Shown here: one piece after another, positions 33,929 through 41,748 of the stretch
Layout of the letters: each line of letters starts with the position of its first letter
Position numbering within the stretch: the first letter of the stretch is position 1
Source of the DNA: Streptomyces sp. SolWspMP-5a-2
Lineage (GTDB): Bacteria; Actinomycetota; Actinomycetes; Streptomycetales; Streptomycetaceae
Length of the DNA: 51,452 bases
Reading direction: 5' to 3'
NCBI RefSeq assembly: GCF_900091845.1
Contig: NZ_FMCI01000328.1
Span: 1-51,452, forward strand
Translations under genes and position numbers: made by a program
The notes under the pieces: model-generated
The model's database searches: none
What the model saw: only the letters and a program-made list of their open reading frames with translations
What the model was told of the DNA's origin: nothing

Positions 33929-35509
33929 TCAGACGGGCCGGTGGTCGCGGACCCGGCGTGCCCCGACGTCCGCCGCGTGCGCGGTGGCGCGGGGCGCCGA
34001 GCCCTCCCAGCGGCCGGGTGCGCTGAGCCGGTGGGCGAGGGGGCGGGTGGCGTCGGTGGCGGCCCGGTAGTCGGCGTAGCCCTGTTCGAGGGCGTCGCGG
34101 TGCGCGGTGTCGGGCTCCACGATCCGCACCCGGGGGGCGAAACCCGCCGCGGCCTCGGTGAGAGAGGCGGCCTGGCCGCAGCCGGTGGCGGCGGTGACCG
34201 CGCAGGCGCGCAGGGTCAGGTTGTCGTCGGCCACCAGGCGCAGCGGGCGGCCCAGGACGTCGGCCGTGGTGCGCAGCCAGAGCGGGTTGTGCCGGATCCC
34301 GCCGGAGACGTACACCTCGTCGACCGGGACACCGCCGTCGACGAAGGACTCCAGGACCTGCCGGGTGCCGTAGGCGACGCCCTCCACCGCCGCCCGGTAC
34401 ACCTCCGCGGGCCTGCTGCCGAGCGTCAGCCCGAGGACCGCGCCCCGCAGCCGGGGGTCGCGCAGCGGGGTGCGGTTGCCCATGAAGTAGTCCAGGACCA
34501 TGAGTCCGTGCGAGCAGGGCGGCAGCGCGGCCGCCTCCTCGATGAGCCCCGCGAGGTGCGCCCGCGGGGTGCCGAGCAGTTGCTCGCCCGCCCAGGTCAG
34601 CACGGACCCGGAGGTGACCTGACCGCCCTCCACCAGCCAGCGGCCGGTGGTGAGGGCGTCCGGGTACGGGCCCCAGACGGTCGGCGGGAAGACGGGTTCG
34701 TCGATCTCGGTGACGAACGCGGTGGACGTGCCGGAGACCACCGAGACCCGGCCGGGGCGCGCGCCGCCCACGGCGAGCAGCGAGAGGTGGGCGTCGATGC
34801 CCCCCGCGGCGACCATCGCCGCGCCGGTGATGCCGAGTTCGTCGCGGACGGCGGCCCTGACCGGGGCCACCGCACCGCCCACGGGCACGATCCGCTCCGG
34901 GAGCCGGTCGCGCAGGTCGGGGACGCCGAACTCGGCGTAGAGGTCGTCGGGCAGTCCGCCGCCGCGCGGGTCGTAGTTCCACTTGCAGACGGCGTTCATC
35001 CGTGAGCCGGTCCACTCGCCGGTGAGCCGCCACACGAGGTAGTCGACGGCCTCGGTGACGCGGCGGGCGGCGCGGTAGACGTCCGGTTCCTCGCGGGCCA
35101 GCCACATGGCCTTCGGCACGAGCCACTCCACCGCGTCCGAGCCGCCCGAGTACCGCAGCACCGGATGGGAGGAGCGGGCGGTCAGCTCGGACTCCGCGCT
35201 GGCCCTGCTGTCCATCCACAGCAGCGCGGGGCGCAGCGGCCGTCCGTCGCCGTCCAGCACGGCGACCGTCGAGGCGGTGGTGGCGACGGCGACCCCGGCG
35301 ACCGGCGGCGCACCGGCCTCGGCGACGGCGGCCCGGGTGGCGGTGACGACGGCCCGCCACCAGTCCTCGGGGTTCTGCTCGGCGCGGCCGGGGTGCGGGA
35401 ACGAGGTCGGGTAGCCGCTCTGGCTGCGCCCGAGTTCCTCGCCGTCGGCGCTGTAGACGGCGACGCGGGCGCTCTCTGTCCCCAGGTCGATGGCGAGGAG
35501 CGCGGTCAT
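33929..35509 (-). CDS. FGGY-family carbohydrate kinase
   Basis: 526 residues from ATG 35509, overlapping the dehydrogenase stop as ATGA. The actin-like phosphate loop is MTALLAIDLGTESARVAV at the N-terminus, LLWMDSRA near residue 95 is the sugar-contact region, GGIDAHLSLLAVG near 235 carries the catalytic Asp, and the adenosine motif lies in VYVSGGIRHNPLWLRTTADV. This places it with FGGY kinases of pentulose or polyol type. The exact substrate (ribulose, a tetritol or pentitol, or a deoxysugar) cannot be set from motifs. The gene context with DeoC and a GatD-like dehydrogenase is unusual. Confidence 0.92.
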   Translation of the reverse strand: MTALLAIDLGTESARVAVYSADGEELGRSQSGYPTSFPHPGRAEQNPEDWWRAVVTATRAAVAEAGAPPVAGVAVATTASTVAVLDGDGRPLRPALLWMDSRASAESELTARSSHPVLRYSGGSDAVEWLVPKAMWLAREEPDVYRAARRVTEAVDYLVWRLTGEWTGSRMNAVCKWNYDPRGGGLPDDLYAEFGVPDLRDRLPERIVPVGGAVAPVRAAVRDELGITGAAMVAAGGIDAHLSLLAVGGARPGRVSVVSGTSTAFVTEIDEPVFPPTVWGPYPDALTTGRWLVEGGQVTSGSVLTWAGEQLLGTPRAHLAGLIEEAAALPPCSHGLMVLDYFMGNRTPLRDPRLRGAVLGLTLGSRPAEVYRAAVEGVAYGTRQVLESFVDGGVPVDEVYVSGGIRHNPLWLRTTADVLGRPLRLVADDNLTLRACAVTAATGCGQAASLTEAAAGFAPRVRIVEPDTAHRDALEQGYADYRAATDATRPLAHRLSAPGRWEGSAPRATAHAADVGARRVRDHRPV

Positions 35510-36567
35510 GGGCGGTCTCCGTTCGGCAGGAAGAGGACCTTGGAGCTGAAGACCGAGCGCTCGCCGAGGCTGTGCAGGGTCGAGGAGAGGTCGTCCAGGC
35601 CCAGTTCGTGGGTGATCATGAACTTCCAGCGGAGGCTGCCGTCGCCCATGGCCCGTGCGGCGGTGCGCCACTCGTCGCCGGGGAACGGCGCCGAGAACGA
35701 GTTCCAGGCACCGTGCAGGGTGACCTCCCGGCGCAGGAAGTTGCTGAAGGTCGCCTTGGGCAGGACCACCGGGTCGTGCGGGATGCCGATGAAGACGGCC
35801 TGCCCGTGCCGGGCGGCGAGGGTGACCGCCTGGTCGGCGGTGGCCGGTACGCCCGCCGACTCGATGATCACGTCGTAGCCGTGGCCGGCGAGTTCGGCGG
35901 CGCGCTGCGGGGTGGCGGCGGTGTGGGTGGCGCCCGCCTCCAGCGCCATGGCGGCCTTCTGCTCGCTCACGTCGATGGAGAGGACCTCGCTCGCCCCGGC
36001 CAGTCGCGCCCACTGGACGGCGAACAGGCCGATCGGCCCCGCCCCGACGACGGCGACGCGGTGGCCGGTGCGCAGCTTGGTGCGCCAGATCGCGTGCAGG
36101 GCGATGGCGGCCGGGTCGAGCATGGCGGCGGCCCGCGGGTCGAGGTCGGCGGGCAGGACCATCAGGTTGCCCGCGGGGACGGTGACGTACTCGGCGTAGG
36201 CACCGGCCCGGCGGCTGCCGAAGTAGTCGTAGTCCTCGCAGAGGCTGAAGTGGCCCTGGGCGCAGGGGGCGCAGCGGCGGCAGGGGATCAGCGGCGGGAC
36301 GGCGACGAGGTCGCCCTCGGCGACGGTCCCGGCCGCGGCGAGTTCGGCGCCGAGGGCGACGACGTGCCCGGAGAACTCGTGGCCGCAGATCAGCGGCAGC
36401 AGGTACGAGCCGCCCGGCCGGAGCATGCGCGGTATGTCGGAGCCGCAGACGCCGCAGGCCGCGACGCGCACGAGCGCCTCGTTCGGGGCGGGTTCCGGAA
36501 CCGGGACCTCCTCGACGCGGATGTCGCCCGGGGCGTGCAGCAGGGCGGCGCGCATGGTCTGTGGCAT
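35506..36567 (-). CDS. Zinc-dependent sugar/polyol dehydrogenase, GatD-like
   Basis: 353 residues from ATG 36567. Catalytic zinc ligands Cys in GVCGSDI and His-Glu in CGHEFSGHV; structural zinc cysteines in IPCRRCAPCAQGHFSLC; NAD motif VGAGPIGLFAVQWA. The C-terminal segment FLRREVTLHGAWNSFSAPFP closely resembles the corresponding region of galactitol-1-phosphate 5-dehydrogenases, so the substrate may be a phosphorylated polyol. It lies between the binding protein and the kinase of the operon. Medium-chain dehydrogenases have broad substrates, so this is a family-level guess. Confidence 0.9.
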   Translation of the reverse strand: MPQTMRAALLHAPGDIRVEEVPVPEPAPNEALVRVAACGVCGSDIPRMLRPGGSYLLPLICGHEFSGHVVALGAELAAAGTVAEGDLVAVPPLIPCRRCAPCAQGHFSLCEDYDYFGSRRAGAYAEYVTVPAGNLMVLPADLDPRAAAMLDPAAIALHAIWRTKLRTGHRVAVVGAGPIGLFAVQWARLAGASEVLSIDVSEQKAAMALEAGATHTAATPQRAAELAGHGYDVIIESAGVPATADQAVTLAARHGQAVFIGIPHDPVVLPKATFSNFLRREVTLHGAWNSFSAPFPGDEWRTAARAMGDGSLRWKFMITHELGLDDLSSTLHSLGERSVFSSKVLFLPNGDRP

Positions 36568-36632
36568 GGGGTTTCCGCTCTCTCGGACGGGGCCGGGCGC
36601 GGGGGCGCCGGGCAGCGGGGCGGTGGGCGGGG

Positions 36633-37625
36633 TCACTCCTTGCCCGCGAGGGCGAAGGTGGTGGAACCGGTGTAGGAGGAGGCGTTGGAGGCGTCGACGA
36701 GCCCGGTGCCGGCGTCGACGGAGGCGTCGACCTTCTTGCCCGCCTGCACGTCGAGCGCGGTGCCGACGGCGGTGGCGCCCAGGGAGATCGGGTCGTTGAG
36801 GGCGGTGGCGAGGTAGGGACCGCGGGCCGCGATGGACTTGACGGCCTCCATCAGGCCGTCGACCCCGGCGACCTTGACGTCGGTCCGGCCGTTCTCCTTG
36901 AGGACCTGGAGCGCGCCGAGGGCCATGTCGTCGTTGTGCGCGTACACCGCCTTGACGTCCGGGTTGGTCTGGAGGAGGTCCTGCATGGCGGTGACGGCCT
37001 TGGAGCGGATGTAGTCGCAGTAGGGACCGGCGACGATCTTGATCTTCTTGTTCGCGGCGACGGCCTCATGGAACCCGGCGCTGCGGTCCCGGGCCACGGC
37101 GCCTCCCGCGTCGCCCTTGATCTCGATGACCTTGCCGCCCTTCGCGCCGAGGGACTTGGCGACCTCGGCGCCGACGAGCCGGCCCATCTCCTTGTTGTCG
37201 CGGCCGACGTGGGCGGCGGCTCCGGAGGGCACCGGGCGGTCGACGGTGACCACGGGGATCCCCGCCGCCTTGGCCGCCGCGATCCCGGCCTGGACGCCCT
37301 TGGGGTCGACGGGGTTGATCAGCAGGACGTCGACGCCGCGGGTGATGAGGTCCTGGATGTCGTTGTTCTGCTTGGTGACGTCGTCACCGGCGTCCGCGAA
37401 GTTCAGCTTGGCCCCGGCCTTCTCGGCCGCCTTCTCCGCGCCCTCGCGCAACTGGACGTAGAACGGCGACTGCTGGGTGGCCTGGCTGAAGCCGATGGAC
37501 AGGGTGTCCGACTTCTTGCCCGCGGCCTGGTCCGAGCCGCCCGGCGTGGTGGAGACCGAACAGGCCGCCAGTGACGCGATGGCTGATGTCGCGATAAAGA
37601 TCCCTGAAATGCGATGGATACGCAT
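36633..37625 (-). CDS. Ribose-type sugar-binding lipoprotein
   Basis: 330 residues from ATG 37625 with AGGAGG upstream. A signal peptide ends in a lipobox with Cys22 (SLAAC), so the protein is lipid-anchored outside the membrane. The periplasmic-binding-protein type 1 fold of the RbsB family is evident in TLSIGFSQATQQSPFYVQL, LINPVDPKGV, PVVTVDRPV and AVYAHNDDMALGAL. First gene of the nine-gene operon; it delivers the substrate to the permease and ATPase encoded further down. The RbsB-like ligand could be any small sugar or polyol. Confidence 0.93.
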   Translation of the reverse strand: MRIHRISGIFIATSAIASLAACSVSTTPGGSDQAAGKKSDTLSIGFSQATQQSPFYVQLREGAEKAAEKAGAKLNFADAGDDVTKQNNDIQDLITRGVDVLLINPVDPKGVQAGIAAAKAAGIPVVTVDRPVPSGAAAHVGRDNKEMGRLVGAEVAKSLGAKGGKVIEIKGDAGGAVARDRSAGFHEAVAANKKIKIVAGPYCDYIRSKAVTAMQDLLQTNPDVKAVYAHNDDMALGALQVLKENGRTDVKVAGVDGLMEAVKSIAARGPYLATALNDPISLGATAVGTALDVQAGKKVDASVDAGTGLVDASNASSYTGSTTFALAGKE

Positions 37626-37701
37626 GTGGGCCTCCTGATGTGGTCCTGGCGAGGGACAGTAGGTCCGCTGTTTACCTCCCGGCAACACATGCTGGAATTT
37701 T

Positions 37702-37715
37702 TGCTCTCATGAGCA
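37702..37715. promoter_or_regulatory. Candidate operator upstream of the catabolic operon
   Basis: Inverted repeat TGCTC-TCAT-GAGCA, 77 nt upstream of the binding-protein ATG, in a locally AT-rich patch (37690-37710) that could hold the promoter. It is a plausible site for the SorC-type regulator encoded in the operon. The assignment rests on position only. Confidence 0.35.
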
Positions 37716-38122
37716 CGCGCCGTCCGACGCGGTGTCCGGCTACGGGTGCGTAGGGTCACATTCCGGCCCCTGACCAGGGGGTTGAGGGCACCGGGTGCCA
37801 TGCGCGCAGTCCGCGCGTGCCGCGCGCTCGCGGGGGCAGGCGGCGCGCCGGACGCGCCGAGGGCCCGCTCTCGTGGGAGCGGCGGCCGCAGTGGTCGGAT
37901 GTCCCGGGACGCTCCCGGCCGATGCGTCGGCGTGCGCGGCGGATGCGTCGGCACGCGCGCGGCGGCCCGCCCGGGAGGACGGCGCGGCCCGGGGTGCTCC
38001 TGGGGCGCACGTCAGGTCTCCGGGCGGGCCGGGAACGCGCCCCGGTGACCGGGGCGCGGGGGACGTGTCAGATCGGGTCCGTGGTCCCGCCGGGGGCAGT
38101 GCCACCCCGGCGTCCGGCCCCC
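37716..38122. other. Non-coding gap with hairpins
   Basis: About 400 nt of extremely GC-rich sequence without a convincing gene; the frames present on both strands are Arg/Ala/Gly-rich and lack ribosome sites. It separates the head of the sugar operon from the end of the beta-glucosidase gene. A 9-bp stem with TGA loop (38038-38058) is present. Confidence 0.5.
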
Positions 38123-38180
38123 GGGGGCGCCCTTTCCGGGCGCCCCCGCCGGTCGGTCGACGCCCTTTCCGGGCGCCCCG
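38123..38180 (-). terminator. Repeated hairpins after the beta-glucosidase gene
   Basis: A 10-bp perfect stem (38123-38132 with 38138-38147, loop TTTCC) lies just past the stop of the beta-glucosidase gene. Its right arm and loop sequence, CGCCCTTTCCGGGCGCCCC, is repeated at 38161-38180, forming a second, shorter hairpin. Probably a tandem terminator of the Ceb-like operon. Confidence 0.6.
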
Positions 38181-38184
38181 ACGG

Positions 38185-39624
38185 TCAGTTCGCGGGCAGC
38201 ACCCCGCTGCGGACCACCTCGGAGTACCAGCGGGCGCTGGCCTTCGGGATCCGGGCGCCGGTCGGGTAGTCCACGTACACGGTGCCGAAGCGCTTGCCGT
38301 AGCCGTGGGCCCACTCGAAGTTGTCCAGGAGCGACCACAGGAAGTAGCCGCGGACGTCGGCGCCGTCTGCGATCGCGCGGTGGACGGCGGCGAGGTGACC
38401 GCGCACGTAGGCGATCCGGGCGGGGTCGTTGACCTGGCCCGCGGGGTCGACGTAGTCGTCGCAGGCCACGCCGTTCTCCGTGATGACCAGCGGCGTCCGC
38501 GGGAACTCGGCGGAGAGACCGCGCAGCAGGTCGTACAGACCGCTCGGGTCGACGGCCCAGCCCATGGCGGTGGTCTCGCCCGGCGGCTGGTGGAAGGCGA
38601 CCTGGTCGGCGCCCGGCCAGGGGCTGTGCGCGCTCCGGCCGTGGCCGTCGGAGGTGTGCGTGCCGGTGCCGTCGGCCGCCGAGACGACCGTGGGCGCGTA
38701 GTAGTTGACGCCCAGGAAGTCCAGCGGCTGGTGGCACCCGCGCAGGTCGCCGTCCCGGACGAAGGACCAGTCGGTCAGCTTCGCGGTGTCCTGGAGCAGG
38801 TCGTGCGGATACGCCCCGCGCAGCATCGGCCCGGTGAAGACCCGGTTGGCGAGGGCGTCGATCCGGCGGACCGCGTCGGCGTCCCCCTCGCTGCCGGTGA
38901 GCGCGCGCACCTGGTGGATGTTGAGCGTCACCGAGACCCGCGCGTCGGCCCGTACCCGCTCCCGCAGCGCCGTCACGGCGAGCCCGTGCCCGAGGTTGAG
39001 GTGGTGGGCGGCCCGCAGCGCCGCGACCGGGTCGGTGCGGCCGGGGGCGTGCACCCCCGAGCCGTAGCCCAGAAAGGCGCTGCACCACGGCTCGTTGAGC
39101 GTCGTCCAGGTGCTCACCCGGTCGCCGAGCGCGTCGGCCGCCAGCGCCGCGTACTCGGCGAACCGCTCGGCCGTCCCGCGCTCCGGCCAGCCCCCGGCGT
39201 CCTCCACCTCCTGCGGCAGGTCCCAGTGGTAGAGGGTGGCCACGGGCTGGATGCCCTTGTCGAGCAGCTCGTCCACCAGCCGCCGGTAGAAGTCCAGGCC
39301 CCGCTGCGCGGCCGGGCCCCGGCCGGTCGGCTGGATCCGCGGCCAGGCCAGGGAGAAGCGGTAGGCGCCGAGGCCGAGGTCGGCCATGAGCGCGACGTCC
39401 TCGCGCCAGCGGTGGTAGTGGTCGGTGGCGACGTCACCGGTGTCGCCGTTGCGGACGCGACCGGGGGTGCGGGCGTAGGTGTCCCAGATGGACGCCGTCC
39501 GGCCGTCCTCCGTCGCGGCCCCCTCGATCTGGTAGGAGGCGGTCGCGGACCCCCAGAGGAAGTCCTCGGGGAAGGCGCGTGCGGCGTCCTGGGCGGGCGC
39601 GGGCTGTCGTGCGGCGGTGACCAC
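38185..39624 (-). CDS. GH1 beta-glucosidase
   Basis: 479 residues from GTG 39624 with an AAAGGA site. Glycoside hydrolase family 1 is shown by the N-terminal FPEDFLWGSATASYQIEG, the acid/base Glu in TLNEPW near 170, the nucleophile Glu in LVITENG near 375 and SLLDNFEWAHGYGKRFG. There is no signal peptide, so it acts in the cytosol on imported beta-glucosides such as cellobiose. Last gene of an operon with a binding protein and two permeases, the arrangement of the Streptomyces cebEFG-bglC locus. The ABC ATPase is absent, as usual there, because a shared ATPase (MsiK) elsewhere serves such systems. Confidence 0.94.
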   Translation of the reverse strand: MVTAARQPAPAQDAARAFPEDFLWGSATASYQIEGAATEDGRTASIWDTYARTPGRVRNGDTGDVATDHYHRWREDVALMADLGLGAYRFSLAWPRIQPTGRGPAAQRGLDFYRRLVDELLDKGIQPVATLYHWDLPQEVEDAGGWPERGTAERFAEYAALAADALGDRVSTWTTLNEPWCSAFLGYGSGVHAPGRTDPVAALRAAHHLNLGHGLAVTALRERVRADARVSVTLNIHQVRALTGSEGDADAVRRIDALANRVFTGPMLRGAYPHDLLQDTAKLTDWSFVRDGDLRGCHQPLDFLGVNYYAPTVVSAADGTGTHTSDGHGRSAHSPWPGADQVAFHQPPGETTAMGWAVDPSGLYDLLRGLSAEFPRTPLVITENGVACDDYVDPAGQVNDPARIAYVRGHLAAVHRAIADGADVRGYFLWSLLDNFEWAHGYGKRFGTVYVDYPTGARIPKASARWYSEVVRSGVLPAN

Positions 39625-39695
39625 GTGAGTCCTTTGCTGGAGTGCGGGGAGGGGCGGACCGGCGGTGGACCGCGGGTCCCTGACGGAGCGGCGGG

Positions 39696-40619
39696 TCAGC
39701 CCTTGACGGCCCCGGTCATGATGCCGCTGACGATCTGGCGGCCGAAGACGACGAACATCAGCAGCAGCGGAAGGGTGCCGAGGAGCGCGCCCGCCATGAT
39801 GAGCGACTGGTCGCGGACGTACCCCGCGCTCAGCTGGGTGAGAGCGACGGGAACCGTCGGGTTGGTCATGTCGAGCACCACGAACGGCCAGAAGAAGTCG
39901 TTCCACGCGTGCACGAACGTGATCATGAACAGGACGGCCATCGCGGGCCGCGCCACGGGCAGCACGATGCTCCAGAAGATCCGCAGCGAGTGCGCCCCGT
40001 CCACGCGCCCCGCCTCGACCAGCTCGTCCGGCAGCGCCTCGGCGAGGTACTGGCGCATGAAGAAGACGCCGACGGCGCTGACCAGCGTCGGGAAGATGAC
40101 GGCGGGCAACTGCTGCGACCAGCCCAGGTCCGACATCAGCATGAAGAGGGGCACGACGCCGAGCTGCGGCGGGACGAGCATGGTGCCGATCGCCAGGGTC
40201 AGCAGGGCCTGGCGCCCCTTGAAGCGGAGCTTGGCGAACGCGAATCCGGCGAGGGTCGCGAACATCACCGTGGAGAGGGCGATCGTCCCGGCGACGATGA
40301 GGCTGTTGAGCATCGCCTTGCCCATGGCCGCCTCGTCCCAGGCCCGGGAGAGGTTGCTGAACAGGTTCGGCCCCGGCAGGAACGGCGGCGGTGTCTGGCT
40401 GACCCGCGTGTTGTCGGTCGACGCGGCGACCATCGTCCAGTAGAGCGGGAAGAGCGACAGCACCGTCATCAGGCCGAGCAGGAGGTAGGCCAGCGGGCCC
40501 GCGTGGTGCTGGCGGCCGGCGCGCCCGCGCCACAGCGGGCGGCGGCCGGGGCCGGGAGGCTTCCCGGCGGAGGACCGGGCCGGGACGTCCGTCCGGACCG
40601 GGAGGCTGTGCAGGGTCAT
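39696..40619 (-). CDS. Sugar ABC transporter permease (CebG-like)
   Basis: 307 residues with six transmembrane segments after a 45-residue Pro/Arg-rich cytoplasmic start, and the EAA coupling motif EAGRVDGAHSLRIFWSIVLP near 210. Belongs to the MalG-type permeases that pair with a MalF-type partner, encoded 12 nt upstream. It imports an oligosaccharide or beta-glucoside for the downstream beta-glucosidase. Confidence 0.92.
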   Translation of the reverse strand: MTLHSLPVRTDVPARSSAGKPPGPGRRPLWRGRAGRQHHAGPLAYLLLGLMTVLSLFPLYWTMVAASTDNTRVSQTPPPFLPGPNLFSNLSRAWDEAAMGKAMLNSLIVAGTIALSTVMFATLAGFAFAKLRFKGRQALLTLAIGTMLVPPQLGVVPLFMLMSDLGWSQQLPAVIFPTLVSAVGVFFMRQYLAEALPDELVEAGRVDGAHSLRIFWSIVLPVARPAMAVLFMITFVHAWNDFFWPFVVLDMTNPTVPVALTQLSAGYVRDQSLIMAGALLGTLPLLLMFVVFGRQIVSGIMTGAVKG

Positions 40620-40631
40620 GACGACTCCGGA

Positions 40632-41627
40632 TCAGGACTGACGGGCCCGCAGGCGCGCGAGGACGCGCTGCGCGGCGAAGGCGAGAACGAGCAGCAGGAA
40701 CATGGCCCAGGCGACGGCGGCGGACCGGCCCATCTGGTAGTTCTTCCAGCCCTCCTCGTAGAGCAGCAGCCCGAGCGTCTGGTACTGGTTGTCGGCACCG
40801 CCGGTGACACCGTTGGGGCCCTGGCCGAAGATCAGCGGTTCGCCGAACAACTGGGTGGCGCCGACCGTCGAGAGCACGATGGTGAAGACGATGGTCGCGC
40901 GGATCCCGGGGATCGTGACGTGGGTGAACTGCTGCCACCGCGAGGCCCCGTCGAGGGCGGCCGCCTCGTAGCGGTCGGCGGGCACGGCCTGCATCGCGGC
41001 CAGGTAGAGCAGCGCGTTGTAGCCGGTCCAGCGCCAGATGACCATCGTGGAGATCGCGGTCTGGGCGGGCCACTTCTCCGCCTCCCAGGAGACCGGGTCC
41101 ACGCCGACCGTCCCGAGCGCCCAGTTGATCATCCCGAAGTCGCGCTCGAAGATCATGGTGAAGACGAGGGCGGCCGCCGCGACCGACGTGGCGTACGGCA
41201 CCAGCGAGGCGACCCGGAAGAACAGCGAGGCGCGCATCCGGTAGTTGAGCAGGTGAGCCAGGCCCAGCGCCATCATCAGCTGCGGCACCGTGGAGAGGAC
41301 ACCGATGCTGATCGTGTTCCGCAGCGCGTTCCAGAACCGGGAGTCGCCCCAGAGGTCGACGTAGTTGCCGAACCCGACCCACTTCATGACGTCCAGGGTC
41401 GCCAGTTCCACGTCGTGCAGCGAGATCCACGAGGTGTACACGAGCGGGTAGAAGCTGAACGCCGCGAAGATCACGAAGAACGGCGCGACGAACGCGTAGG
41501 GGGCGCCCTTGACGTCGAGCCGGTGCAGCAGCGCGCCGAGCCGCCGACCGGTCCCCGCGCCGTCGGCGGGCGACGGCGGACCGGACGGCGTCCCGCCGAG
41601 CGGCTCGTTGGTGGTGGAGGTGGCCAC
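40632..41627 (-). CDS. Sugar ABC transporter permease (CebF-like)
   Basis: 331 residues from GTG 41627 with GGAAGGAAG upstream. Six transmembrane segments (first near 48-68) and an EAA loop in YEAAALDGASRWQQFTHVTIPG near 225. MalF-type partner of the following permease. Between this start and the binding-protein stop lies a 121-nt gap containing a short tandem repeat. Confidence 0.92.
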   Translation of the reverse strand: MATSTTNEPLGGTPSGPPSPADGAGTGRRLGALLHRLDVKGAPYAFVAPFFVIFAAFSFYPLVYTSWISLHDVELATLDVMKWVGFGNYVDLWGDSRFWNALRNTISIGVLSTVPQLMMALGLAHLLNYRMRASLFFRVASLVPYATSVAAAALVFTMIFERDFGMINWALGTVGVDPVSWEAEKWPAQTAISTMVIWRWTGYNALLYLAAMQAVPADRYEAAALDGASRWQQFTHVTIPGIRATIVFTIVLSTVGATQLFGEPLIFGQGPNGVTGGADNQYQTLGLLLYEEGWKNYQMGRSAAVAWAMFLLLVLAFAAQRVLARLRARQS

Positions 41628-41640
41628 CGGACTTCCTTCC

Positions 41641-41679
41641 CGAGAGCGAGAGCGAGAGCGAGAGTGGGGGTGGGGGTGG
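41641..41679. repeat. CGAGAG microsatellite followed by TGGGGG repeat
   Basis: Four perfect CGAGAG units (41641-41664) run directly into TGGGGG units (41665-41679), 13 nt upstream of the permease start, so the array lies in the leader between the binding-protein and permease genes. Slippage here could change spacing or mRNA structure. Confidence 0.8.
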
Positions 41680-41748
41680 CGCGTGCGGCGCCCCGGGCCC
41701 GCCCGCCGGACGACGGCGTGCGGGCCCGGAGGCCGCGGGGGCGGAAGG

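Noticed and set aside
37795..40443. 882-codon + strand frame over the beta-glucosidase gene
   Set aside because: Antisense to a clear GH1 enzyme and permease; low-complexity composition.
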